DNA of 29,766 bases, taken from NCBI RefSeq assembly GCF_000330505.1, contig NW_004191835.1, positions 223,390-253,155 of the forward strand. The letters run 5' to 3'. Positions 19,435 to 28,444 of the stretch are shown one piece after another. The first letter of the stretch is position 1; the number at the start of each line of letters is the position of its first letter. Position numbers and translations under genes: made by a program. The DNA comes from Entamoeba invadens IP1 (taxonomy: Eukaryota > Evosea > Mastigamoebida > Endamoebidae). The notes under the pieces were generated by a model, which worked only from the letters and a program-made list of their open reading frames with translations, did not search any database and was not told where the DNA came from.

Positions 19435-20703
19435 ATGGTGTATCTCATTTTGACTTTTGTAATTAAGGTTATATCATTTGACTTTCTGCTACCCACTTTA
19501 AATTCAACGTGTATGACTGACTTTGTTGCATTTAACTTAGATTCACACGACATCACATACATAATAATTTCTGAATGTTATACAAAAATACCAAATTATA
19601 AACAATTGATTTCTGCTTATAATTTAAAAGCTATTTGTTATGTAAGTTCATCCAATTTCTTCATTCATAAAGACGGACACAATATCACCCGTTGTGGTCA
19701 ATGGCTTACAGTGACTGGTCCAAGTCAAAAGAGTTTCCATTGTATGGTAGTGGGTTCAGCAGTAATGTTTTACCAAAACCAAAATATAGAAAAAAATGGA
19801 GAAACGGTGGTTGAAGTTCCAAACAACCTTTTCCTCTTTGGAACTGGACAATTGAAACATGTAAGAGATTCTTTGTATCAAGCTACTGTTTCTGTTGGTG
19901 ATTATTTGGCATATATTAAGCCAAGTCTTGTTATTTTGAATATGACTCAACATGAAGCAATTGTTCAAGTATTTAATTTGAATAAACCAGTTGAGATGAT
20001 TGGAATGAACTACATTTCATACATCAAAAGAAAAGACGACACCTTCACTTTAAAACGTCCTCTCAACTCATCTGAAATTAAAATTATTTCTTTGGATTTT
20101 GAAAAAGTTGTAATGCCAACAATACTTGAAAAAGTTGGTTTTATTGCTACAGCAACAACTTCTTTTCAGCATTTTAATATGACCAAATGTAAATTTATTG
20201 CATCTCCTTTGTTATATTCCGAAAAACATCAGATCACAAATCCGATGTTATTATGGTACTTTTATAGAGTTAATTACAGATTTCAATCTGAGTTACTTGA
20301 CTTCATTAAACCGGTTATAATTACTCGAGAAAATGATAAAGAAGTGATGTTGACTATGATATACGGTTCAGCCTTTTTAATGTCACAAGATTTTAGGCAA
20401 TTGAAGTGCAAATTGGAGGTGAACTTTACAATCGAAATTATTGATATCAAACTCATGTTGATAGCAAATGTAGAAACTGCTAAAAATTCTGATGGTTTTG
20501 TTATTGTTCGAAAGAATATGACGTATACTTATAAACAAACAAATGACACTGTTTATATCTTGATTGCGATGGATAAGAGTTGTAAAGAGTTTTCAAATGG
20601 GATTGAAATCGGCTACAAAAGTACACCAGGAGATGTTTTAAAACTTAAAGATACATATTTTGATATTGGAGAAGACGTGCAAAAGATTGAACAATCTGAT
20701 TAA
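19435..20703 (+). CDS. Secreted surface protein, main reading frame up to an in-frame TAA
   Basis: The frame gives 422 residues from ATG 19435. Residues about 1-16 form a signal peptide (MVYLILTFVIKVIS). The ectodomain has several N-glycosylation sequons (NST, NIT, NMT, NSS, NFT). A segment near residue 85 reads CGQWLTVTGPSQKSFHCMVVGS and is followed by VGDYLAYIKP and a strand-rich part (AIVQVFNLNKPVEMIGMN). That order resembles a degenerate expansin-like double-psi barrel plus its second domain, a weak call because the catalytic-type Asp motif is absent. The frame ends at TAA 20701-20703, but the same frame then runs open for 74 more codons encoding a cysteine-rich tail and a GPI-like signal. 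The protein as read would therefore be secreted without an anchor. It may be a pseudogene allele, a truncated secreted form, or a readthrough case. Confidence 0.7.
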   Translation: MVYLILTFVIKVISFDFLLPTLNSTCMTDFVAFNLDSHDITYIIISECYTKIPNYKQLISAYNLKAICYVSSSNFFIHKDGHNITRCGQWLTVTGPSQKSFHCMVVGSAVMFYQNQNIEKNGETVVEVPNNLFLFGTGQLKHVRDSLYQATVSVGDYLAYIKPSLVILNMTQHEAIVQVFNLNKPVEMIGMNYISYIKRKDDTFTLKRPLNSSEIKIISLDFEKVVMPTILEKVGFIATATTSFQHFNMTKCKFIASPLLYSEKHQITNPMLLWYFYRVNYRFQSELLDFIKPVIITRENDKEVMLTMIYGSAFLMSQDFRQLKCKLEVNFTIEIIDIKLMLIANVETAKNSDGFVIVRKNMTYTYKQTNDTVYILIAMDKSCKEFSNGIEIGYKSTPGDVLKLKDTYFDIGEDVQKIEQSD

Positions 20704-20928
20704 AGATCTTTTGATTGTGACAACACAGAATGTACTATTAATAACGTTTCATTTGATATTAAAACGAGAAAATGGAAAAGAGGGTGTGAGCCGAGTTGTG
20801 GTAGTTGCAGAGATGGGTATACATGTACAACAATGGGAAAATGCGTTGAAGAAAATAACGAGAACAAGAGAAATAAAACCGTTGGGGATTTGGTTTCACT
20901 TGTTATTGTATTGTTTATATTTTTATGA
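20704..20928 (+). pseudogene. Severed C-terminus: Cys-rich module and GPI-anchor-like signal
   Basis: In the same frame as 19435-20703 and directly after its TAA, 74 codons encode a Cys-rich module with the pattern CDNTEC...GCEPSCGSCRDGYTC...GKC. A charged Asn/Lys stretch and a terminal hydrophobic run (LVSLVIVLFIFL) then end at TGA 20926-20928. Eight spaced cysteines and a C-terminal hydrophobic tail ending at the stop are hallmarks of a surface protein anchored by GPI. Noncoding DNA would not keep such a pattern, so it was recently part of the upstream gene. No consensus intron spans the TAA: the nearest GT/AG pairs break frame or lack the GTTTGT donor. One base substitution could have produced the stop. 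Confidence 0.75.
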
Positions 20929-21666
20929 AACGATATCGATCCGAAATATGTGACATTATTGAGTGTTTGAGAATTTAAAGTTTAGTTGACTAATAACAAC
21001 TTGATTTAAATATCTATTGATTGTTAAAATAAGAGTACTTATATGTAAAATTGAAATATTCTTGTGGAACATGAGAATGTTAACCTTATATATTTTAATT
21101 ATGATTTAAAAGATAGGGGAATAGAAAACTCTGTTTACTATTTAACAATATTCTAAAAATATAACAAAGAAAAGAACTAGACCAAAAAAAAACATTAAAC
21201 TATAATTTACTATACTCAATATCGCCAATTAAAAACTATTAACTATTAATAAATTTGTCATTAATTAAAACTAATGATAAACAAATTCCAAACATAGACG
21301 TTTTTTACATGTCACTTGTTGTTGTCTTCAATTTGACTCAATTGATAATTTGACATGTCTGCTCTATCACAATTGACACTCAATAATTTTGAATAATCCA
21401 GTTGACTCGTTGATATCTTTGTATTCACATTTCAATACCAACACATCTATCTTTATTGCTTTATAAATTATTGAGTTGTCAAGCCATTTTTACTGTTGTT
21501 GTATTTATCACATCGTTAAATAAAAAGAAAGAACAAAAAAATAAAATACTTACTATTGTTTTGATAATTCACTTTATTTTTATCATAAATTATAACAACA
21601 TGATGATTCATAGTAAAAACCCAATATCGTTAAACAGAAGACAGACTTTATTATCAAAAACAACTT
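20929..21666. other. Convergent intergenic spacer
   Basis: This 740-base stretch lies between two genes that converge, so it should hold only 3' UTRs. It is AT-rich with a somewhat more mixed patch at 21290-21480, where short related motifs (ttgactcaattg, tttgacatgtc, gttgactcg) recur. No ORF with an ATG and a protein-like pattern is present. Confidence 0.4.
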
Positions 21667-22788
21667 TTACTCAAAAACCTTCACTTCATATTCAACGCCA
21701 TTTTTCTTGAGTAATTTCTCGAAGATTGGTAATGCATCATAACCCCCAATTGAAAACAATGGAACGATTACTCTTCTAATGCTTCCGTTGTTCTTTATTC
21801 CAAATTTCAAATGTGTCTGTATAATACTTTCACAGACACTTTCAGTTGTATTTCCAAACACCCCATTTCCTAATAAAGTTAACACCACATTTTCCCTTCC
21901 ATTTTTAATTGCAGTTAAATATGTTGCTTCATATCCACATTTTAATGGGAACGTCCGCATTGATTTCTCCTTATCAGCAATTTGTCCGTTACGCATCCCA
22001 CTCATCCCCTGTCCCACATTAAGAGCGGCGGCTATAACTTGGTCGATCTTCTGTCGGTCTGCTTGTCCAACCACTTCTATTTTTCCACCACACATTCTCA
22101 TCATAGCAGTGACATTACTATGAATCGCTGCAATATATTTATCTTCATCACTCTCAGTAACTTTCTTTTCTTTAGACAAAAGGGGGTATCCATTCACTAC
22201 GGGATATTTGTTCTTTAGTTTTCCAAGGATTTCGACTTGGTGTTCGTCTGTCTGACCCCACTGTTGGGGATCAATTTTTGAATCATAAAAGGGGAAGTGG
22301 ACACGACAAATCGCGGCAGCTGGAGCGCCAATAGATGCGATTGGCCCCTGTGTTCTGTCGTAAACGTAGTTGGTTGTGAAATTATGGCTATCTGGTGAAA
22401 TTCCCTCGGAAACACTCTCAACAGCATTGAAATTTGAAGCGACCAAAAAGACCGAATTTTTGAACTCAGGAGAAAGTTGCATTGCTGAAACTTCTACTTT
22501 GTTAAGAGAGGCAGATGACTTGCGTATGAAAATTTCGAATTTAGCAGGAACTGTAGATGGAGTCGAATACTTGCGAAGATCTTTCAAAGATAACAACTCA
22601 AAAGAACCACATGAAAAGTCTTCATGCGTTTTCTTGTTGGTTATAAATAATTCGGGTGTTGTGTACTTAGAGGGGGATTCATGAATTTGAGTTGCTTTAG
22701 TCATGACAAATTCTTGTTCGGTGACACCAGTGATATGTTCAAACCATTCTCGAGAAGAAATAGACTCAGTTGTTTGAGTTGATGACAT
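21667..22788 (-). CDS. Macro-domain-like protein (putative ADP-ribose binding)
   Basis: A 373-residue cytosolic-type protein without signal peptide or membrane segment. Residues about 111-126 (NSVFLVASNFNAVE) match the strand and asparagine motif seen in macro-domain-like proteins of protists and bacteria. YVYDRTQGPIASIGAPAAAI (141-160) follows, and VVLTLLGNGVFGN (301-313) resembles the glycine-rich loop and GVFGN motif that contact ADP-ribose distal phosphate and ribose. Residues 1-110 form an unassigned N-terminal region. Macro domains bind or remove ADP-ribose from proteins, RNA or metabolites. Whether this one is catalytic is not clear from sequence. The start is the ATG at 22786-22788. 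The assignment rests on motif order only. Confidence 0.6.
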   Translation of the reverse strand: MSSTQTTESISSREWFEHITGVTEQEFVMTKATQIHESPSKYTTPELFITNKKTHEDFSCGSFELLSLKDLRKYSTPSTVPAKFEIFIRKSSASLNKVEVSAMQLSPEFKNSVFLVASNFNAVESVSEGISPDSHNFTTNYVYDRTQGPIASIGAPAAAICRVHFPFYDSKIDPQQWGQTDEHQVEILGKLKNKYPVVNGYPLLSKEKKVTESDEDKYIAAIHSNVTAMMRMCGGKIEVVGQADRQKIDQVIAAALNVGQGMSGMRNGQIADKEKSMRTFPLKCGYEATYLTAIKNGRENVVLTLLGNGVFGNTTESVCESIIQTHLKFGIKNNGSIRRVIVPLFSIGGYDALPIFEKLLKKNGVEYEVKVFE

Positions 22789-23266
22789 TTTAAATTATTA
22801 GATTATTATGAAGTTTTAGTTTTTTATTGAAATATCATTATAATTTTTTAGATTAAATAAACATGAGTATTATGACTATACACGTTACTTAAATGATAAA
22901 TTATTAATATTCAAATTACTACATATTAATGAGTGTATTTTTTGATATTGCTATATTATGAAATGGTCAGTGTATATCGCAGAAAACTTGATATTAAAAT
23001 AATACATCTAAATAATAATCTTAATTAAATTACCTTTAATGTCTTAAGTAAATTATTACAGTTTTTATTTTAATAAAACAAAGAGGAATTAATTCTTTGT
23101 TTTTTAATTTATTTATAAATTTAATTTAAACATTAATAAAACAAAATTAAAAATTAAAAAATAAATAATCAAATATTTTTACTTGTAAAAACGAAAAAAA
23201 ACGAACGAATTTTTATAATTGTAGTTTTAGAGTAAAAAAGATGAACAAAACTTTTTAAATAAGGAA
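22789..23266. other. Intergenic spacer
   Basis: AT-rich gap between two minus-strand genes. It should include the promoter of the macro-like gene. A stretch at 23095-23160 of alternating A and T runs is self-complementary at low complexity. Nothing else was seen. Confidence 0.4.
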
Positions 23267-23689
23267 TTAATCGTCGACCACGAAAATCATGAACAAGACA
23301 AAAAACATGAGTGTGCAATATAATAAGAGCATTGAAAGCGCTTTCCAAGCCCACATTCTATACATGTCTTCCTTGTCATAGACTTTCCAAAAGAAGAGGA
23401 ATATCCAAGAGAATGGAAAGACGAACCCGATGAAGAAGAACATTTTCACACTTTTACTGACATCTTCAGACGTCGGTTTGACCATTTCATTTGAAGGGAT
23501 ATACATGGGTTGGCTTGATTGGTATGGGTTTGTTTGTGCCGCGTACATCACTGGTTCATGGTACAACAGTGGCTGGTTTGGGGTTGCCTGTTGTGGATTT
23601 TCGTTGTGGGGAATTTCTGGTGGGTTGTATTGGATTGAACTGTATTGTGTTGGCGTCGAGTAAGTCGGTACGTCTGTAGAATTTTGCAT
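23267..23689 (-). CDS. Pro/Gln/Tyr-rich two-helix membrane protein (140 aa)
   Basis: I do not recognise the family. The first ~75 residues are a low-complexity cytosolic-type tail rich in Pro, Gln, Asn, Ser and Tyr (for example YNPPEIP and several YxxP-like patches). They are followed by two hydrophobic helices at about 82-102 (FFFIGFVFPFSWIFLFFW) and 115-137 (ALSMLLLYCTLMFFVLFMIFV), joined by KVYDKEDMYRMWAWK. The protein ends with acidic VVDD. This tail-plus-hairpin shape suits a tail-anchored membrane adaptor in the secretory pathway. The ATG at 23689 is the first in frame. Coding is well supported by much lower AT content than the flanks. Confidence 0.75.
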   Translation of the reverse strand: MQNSTDVPTYSTPTQYSSIQYNPPEIPHNENPQQATPNQPLLYHEPVMYAAQTNPYQSSQPMYIPSNEMVKPTSEDVSKSVKMFFFIGFVFPFSWIFLFFWKVYDKEDMYRMWAWKALSMLLLYCTLMFFVLFMIFVVDD

Positions 23690-24108
23690 TTTGTATTCTG
23701 AGATGTGGTATGAGTGGTTTTTTAATTTTTTTTTAAAGAAAGTTTGTGACTTTGGTCATCAGAAACAACAAGAAGTTTTAGGAAAGTTGTCTGGGCTTCT
23801 GTTGTGTGGTGATGTTATATTTTTATCACCACAAAAAAAATAATTTTCATTTTTTACTTTGAAATAAAATGCGGCAATTTTTGACTTCAAATCGGGATTT
23901 GCTTTAAATTATCAATTTGAGTTTGTTTTATGGTATAAAAATAAATACTAATATTTAAAACTAATGATAATAGTATATTATGTTATAAAAATAATATGTT
24001 TGTGAATTACTGAAAACTAATGTTATCATCTCCTATTTCACAAAGTAAACTATTCATATCTATTGAGACAAAAATAAATTTAAGCATAAAAATTAAACTG
24101 CAGAATAT
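23690..24108. other. Intergenic spacer
   Basis: The first 150 bases upstream of the Pro/Gln-rich gene are less AT-rich and probably hold its promoter and leader. The rest is AT-rich with no gene. Confidence 0.4.
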
Positions 24109-24636
24109 TTAATTTTTCCTCGTTAAATTATTCCACTCCTCGTCTCCTCCAACAAGAGGCTTTTTACTATCACTTTTCCCAAAGCATAAAGTAGTCCCAT
24201 CTAAGTGCGCCCATTCCTCTCTGACAGGAAGAGCGGGTTGCCCCTTTTCTTGATAAAACGCTAAATAGAGTGCATATACCCCCATTATGGGATATAAAAC
24301 ATCACAGACAACAAAAAATGAAAGTGAAGCAACCATAAAAGATCTATCCGGTTCGACTACTTTTTTACACTCTAAGTCGTGGGGTAAGTTGACAACACTA
24401 TTTGAACAAACTGTTGTCCCTGCAACTTTAACACAATTCCTTTGATCGACACTCCACTCGATCATTGGACACGTCATGAAATACTCGGGCTCACCATCCA
24501 AATCAGTTCGAATCAAGTTTATACAACATGAATTCTGTTTGTTATTTGCGTGTTGTTTTAAATTTATTTGACAACAAAAGTTAAAATCAATATTCAACAA
24601 TTGTTTTGTGCCAAATACTAAATAAAATTGTAACAA
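24109..24636 (-). pseudogene. 5'-truncated tetraspan-like membrane protein fragment
   Basis: The open frame starts from a stop at 24664-24666 without an ATG; the first in-frame ATG is at 24475-24477. The frame encodes a cysteine-rich extracellular-type segment with two CC pairs (FCCQ and NSCC) and four further cysteines. A single membrane helix follows (SFMVASLSFFVVCDVLYPIMGVYALYLAFY), then a polar C-tail. This resembles the large loop, fourth helix and tail of a tetraspanin. The first three helices would have to lie upstream, but only about 240 non-coding bases separate it from the stop of the next gene. Either the 5' part is lost or an unrecognised splice joins it. A 122-residue protein from ATG 24477 is possible. 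Confidence 0.5.
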
Positions 24637-24902
24637 TGGTTCATCAATATCAGTATTTAGATGTCAACGTTTGATATTCAAAAACAAATAATTTGTTGAT
24701 TGTACAATTTTATTTTTATGTTCAATGATATATATATACAATTTAAATAATTTTACATTTTAACGAATTAACATATCAACAACGTTAATATTCATAAAAT
24801 ATATATAATGTAACAACACTTCTATTATTTTAAAAAATTAAACAAACAATTCACAAAACAACATTATTATTTTTAAAATAATATAAAATACAATTTATAA
24901 TT

Positions 24903-25391
24903 TTAACGCTGTTTGATTATATAATGTATAGTTCTATATTCATAACAAATGAACGACATTGTTACACATGGAAAAATCCAATTTAAACCGCAAATGTTAC
25001 AATAAAAATATGAAACACAAACGTCTTTTTCGTATTGAATTCTTTTATCCATATTTGCTTCATCCCACTCATCTGGTATTTTTTCTAAACACAGAGAAGC
25101 ACACGAAGTGAGCACAGCTGACAACACTAAAAATGCGAAGTTGATACCAACAAATGTGAGTTGTGTTTTCTTATTTATCGCAAAGAAGTAAAGAGCATAG
25201 AACAAAAACCCAACAGGTGCAAGTGGTGCTAAAAAGTACACAACTACTTTATAAGACGTCGACCCGTCAATTATTAAGTCGAATCCGACAGCTTCAGTTA
25301 CACCAATACATGAAAATACAATTTGAAGTATCGTCAGTGCTACGAATCCAACTAAACCAACAAGAAAGAGGGGAAATGACCGGAGAGGCAT
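24903..25391 (-). CDS. Four-helix (tetraspan) membrane protein, 162 aa
   Basis: I do not recognise a named family. Four hydrophobic segments are clear: about 5-34 (LFLVGLVGFVALTILQIVF), 48-72 (VVVYFLAPLAPVGFLFYALYFF), 78-102 (LTFVGINFAFLVLSAVL) and 132-148 (ICGLNWIFPCVTMSFIC). A charged loop of about 30 residues lies before helix four, with a CVSYFYCNIC cysteine cluster next to that helix. Both ends should face the same side. The shape is similar to tetraspanin or MARVEL-type proteins, but no CCG signature is present in the loop. The neighbouring upstream-truncated fragment (24109-24636) is also tetraspan-like, so the two may be old duplicates; direct sequence similarity is not evident. Confidence 0.7.
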   Translation of the reverse strand: MPLRSFPLFLVGLVGFVALTILQIVFSCIGVTEAVGFDLIIDGSTSYKVVVYFLAPLAPVGFLFYALYFFAINKKTQLTFVGINFAFLVLSAVLTSCASLCLEKIPDEWDEANMDKRIQYEKDVCVSYFYCNICGLNWIFPCVTMSFICYEYRTIHYIIKQR

Positions 25392-26560
25392 TAATCACTT
25401 TTTTAGTAATTTTGAAGTTGAACTTTTTATAAATAAATTATGTAAACAGCTTGGTTGTAAGAATGTGGAAGAAGACTATTTTTGTGGTTTAAATAAACAT
25501 TACTCAATGTTCAGTTTAAAAGTAAAACTTAATTTTATATAAAAATAACACTGAAAAATTAAAAAAAATATAATAAAATTGATGAAAAACCAAAATTGGT
25601 GATTTTCATAATTCATTTCAGATGGTTATTTATTACTATTAAAAATTAAGTTATTATTAATTTTAATAATAATAAATCTTTGTAAACAATAAACAGTTTT
25701 TTAATCATATTATAATAAATTAATTTAATACTTTTAATAAATTGATATAAAAAAAACAAATAATTGAACTACTCAAAATCGAAAGTTTTTTGTAAATGAT
25801 AAAATGAACAAAATATAGTTTAAATTGTAATTTATTATAATTTATTATATTAGTTTGAATTTGATTTTTTAATTTTTACATTTTTAATTTTTATAAATTC
25901 GAAAATTTACAAATAAAATAAGTTTTACATAATTTAAAGATTTTTAAAAATTTTTGAATTGTAAGTTTGTATTGAATATTATTTGTTTTTGTTGAATTAT
26001 AATAATTTTAAAAATCAAACTAATTTTTCTAAAATATTGAAAAATTATGAAACTTTTTAAATTTAATTAATTTTATTTAATTTAAATACTTTTCAAATTT
26101 AAATTTAAATTTTTGTTGTTAGTATAACTTCACTACTTTGTAGAATAAATAATTTGAGTAGTAATATTAACCTTAGCAAGTCAATTGAATCAACTTTTTT
26201 TGTGGGAAGGTGAAATCTGGATAAGATTTATCGAGATCATAATTTATTTTTGGAACAATTAAAATAAAATTCAAAACACAAAATCGATTAGTTTTCGCGC
26301 AAACTAATGGTCTTTACAGACCCATGTTTACTATTTCCCTGTGTTCAAAATAGTCAATACTTGCTTTTACGAGACATACACATAAATTTTCATGAGAGCG
26401 TTTCGTAATTCATCAGTTTTTCATAATTTAAATCGGTTTGTGACACGCCGTTCTTAAATTAAGATCTTTTTAGTTCAAATACAAAAATAAAAAAAGTGAC
26501 TTATTTTTAGTAAAAAAATCAAGGATATAAATTATCCAGTTTTCACTTCGTAAGGTTAAA
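25392..26560. other. Intergenic spacer with structured patch
   Basis: Positions 25440-26140 are extremely AT-rich, with no gene. Positions 26160-26470 are noticeably less AT-rich and contain two adjacent perfect small hairpins (26287-26322, listed separately). I found no ORF explaining this. It lies on the 3' side of the BspA gene that follows on the minus strand. Confidence 0.4.
26287..26322. other. Two adjacent perfect short hairpins
   Basis: Stem one pairs attagttt (26287-26294) with aaactaat (26301-26308) around the loop tcgcgc. Stem two pairs ggtct (26309-26313) with agacc (26318-26322) around ttac. They abut with no gap and sit in a locally GC-richer patch, suggesting a small structured RNA or regulatory site. 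No known RNA family was recognised. Confidence 0.35.
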
Positions 26561-28444
26561 TTAATCAACGTATTCAATTGTGAATGTTTTACCAACCTTA
26601 TAAAAAGCATTGCAACGAATGTCAACAGACTTTTTCATATTTTTTGCACACTCTAAATTACTACATCGATAGAAAGCACAAGTGTTTATCATATTTATTT
26701 TTTTCCCTAACCAAACTTCTATGAGATTAGGAGATTCTATTGCAGACACCTCAATAATATTGACTTCATCTGGGATTTTTAAAACCCCATTATTGTCAAT
26801 TAATTTTGGATTAATTAAATATAACACGACATCGCCTTCGAAATTGTATCTATTCTTAAGTACATCGTAAATAGTAAAATCGATATTCCCTCTAAATACA
26901 AAATTCATGGGCATATTTAAAAATTCAATGTTTTTAACATTAAAACATTTATAGAAAATACAACGGTTGGTGATGTTTTGGTCAATAAAAGTGACTGAAG
27001 TGAGCTTGGGACAATCAGTTATTATTAAGTTTGGTTGTGGTCTAATACAAAGCTCTTCGATATTTGAATGTGAAAATTTAAAATTGTCATAATCAACCAT
27101 TTCATCGTGAAATATTATACTCGCTGGAAATACAAGTTTTCTCAATTTATCATTGTTTTCAAAAGCATTAATATCAATTGATTGTACACCCTCTGGTATT
27201 ACAATTTCTTCGTGTTTGTATTCAGCGAAGGTCGAACATGCGAAAATGGCTGTAATATTTTTGCAATTTGGGGGAAATTTACCCTTAAATACAATGCCAT
27301 CTTTTTGAGTGTAATAAAATTTGTCAACTTCGAGACTTTTTTCATCTAACATTTCTTTCATCCAACACGCAGCAATTCCATTAATTTTTCGAGTGTCGAT
27401 AACATCTATTTTCTTCAGTCCAATGTAATCATATAAATTACTAATTTGAATGTTTTTATTCAATGTTATTGCAGTGAGAAAATTCATGTCATATTGGCTT
27501 CCAAAAGATATCACATTCGACAAATCAAGTCGTTTTATATCACAAGCATTAAACGCGCAATCTTCAATAACAGTTACAGTGGTTGCAAGATTGATATCCG
27601 AAAGTCCACCTTTGTTTCTGAACGCATCTCTATGAATTTCGTCCGATAATAAATCTGGCAAAACGTTTTTGTCGAATTTTGTGATGACTGTTTTATGCTT
27701 TATATTAGTAAACGCTTTTGATGAAGATACTGTGATATATAAGTCGACACTTGTTACTCCAGGTGCTGTAACATTTTGAATTGATGTAACGTCTTCAAAT
27801 GCCGTTTTATCACTTTTTATAATGTTTGTACCCAAAGTTATTGCACTTAAACTATCACATCCACAAAAACAAAACTCCCCAAACATTCTGATGTGTTTCA
27901 AATCAATTTCTTTGAGGTTTGCACACATATAAAAGCACTTGTCTGGAATCTCATACAAATTACTCGACAGTGTTATTGCTGTCAATAAATCATTAGATTC
28001 AAAACATGATACACCAAATTTAATATAGTTTGTACAATCCATTTCATTAGTTTTTAAAGTATGTTTTGCAAAAGCTTTATCTAAAAATATGTTTGCGTCT
28101 TTATAAAAAAAGCCTTTGTCTTGACACATTGAATAGGTTTTGAATGGACATATGACACGTCGACACTTATTGATTTCAAAATATTTGTGTAAAGGGATTG
28201 GGTAATGTACATAGTATTGTTTGTATTTAGAAAGGAATTTATCTTTTTCATTATAGAGGTGAAGAGTCTCAACATTTGGAAAATACTTTTGAGTTTTAAA
28301 CAAAATAGAAATTGGATTGTAGTGAAACATCTCTGGTATTTCTTGAAACTTTTTACATACAAAAACCATATTTTTAAAATCAGATAAACACATGAAATAT
28401 TTTGATACAATCATCATTGAGTAGCGGTCCAATTGAACACACAT
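26561..28444 (-). CDS. BspA-like leucine-rich repeat protein, divergent (627 aa)
   Basis: The N-terminal module (DRYSMMIVSKYFMCLSDFKNMVFVCKKF, then FHYNPI and FPNVETL) is the same as in the BspA protein at 11168-12796. The body has irregular LRR_5-like repeats: FGVSCFESNDLLTAITL, CFYMCANLKEIDL, FCFCGCDSLSAITLGTN, AFNACDIKRLDLS, AFENNDKLRKLVFP and CAFYRCSNLECAKN. These mix with diverged stretches in which the paired cysteines are lost. There is no signal peptide or transmembrane segment. Its repeats are less regular than those of its relative, so it belongs to a different branch of the family. The likely role is protein binding; location and partners are unknown. The start is the first ATG, MCVQLDRY. 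Confidence 0.85.
   Translation of the reverse strand: MCVQLDRYSMMIVSKYFMCLSDFKNMVFVCKKFQEIPEMFHYNPISILFKTQKYFPNVETLHLYNEKDKFLSKYKQYYVHYPIPLHKYFEINKCRRVICPFKTYSMCQDKGFFYKDANIFLDKAFAKHTLKTNEMDCTNYIKFGVSCFESNDLLTAITLSSNLYEIPDKCFYMCANLKEIDLKHIRMFGEFCFCGCDSLSAITLGTNIIKSDKTAFEDVTSIQNVTAPGVTSVDLYITVSSSKAFTNIKHKTVITKFDKNVLPDLLSDEIHRDAFRNKGGLSDINLATTVTVIEDCAFNACDIKRLDLSNVISFGSQYDMNFLTAITLNKNIQISNLYDYIGLKKIDVIDTRKINGIAACWMKEMLDEKSLEVDKFYYTQKDGIVFKGKFPPNCKNITAIFACSTFAEYKHEEIVIPEGVQSIDINAFENNDKLRKLVFPASIIFHDEMVDYDNFKFSHSNIEELCIRPQPNLIITDCPKLTSVTFIDQNITNRCIFYKCFNVKNIEFLNMPMNFVFRGNIDFTIYDVLKNRYNFEGDVVLYLINPKLIDNNGVLKIPDEVNIIEVSAIESPNLIEVWLGKKINMINTCAFYRCSNLECAKNMKKSVDIRCNAFYKVGKTFTIEYVD

Noticed and set aside
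20660..20953. 97-codon ORF overlapping the surface-protein 3' end
   Set aside because: It is a shifted-frame shadow of the cysteine-rich tail, which lies in the same frame as the main gene and is far more protein-like.
21456..21710. 84-codon plus-strand ORF
   Set aside because: TTG start; its 3' part is antisense to the end of the macro-like gene.
4097..25675. 26-base match between about 4097 and 25646
   Set aside because: The match is only A and T and self-complementary, so it can easily arise by chance in this spacer DNA.
26400..26460. Possible U6 snRNA tail (gtgacacgcc)
   Set aside because: Only a few bases agree with the conserved U6 region, and the surrounding sequence does not match.
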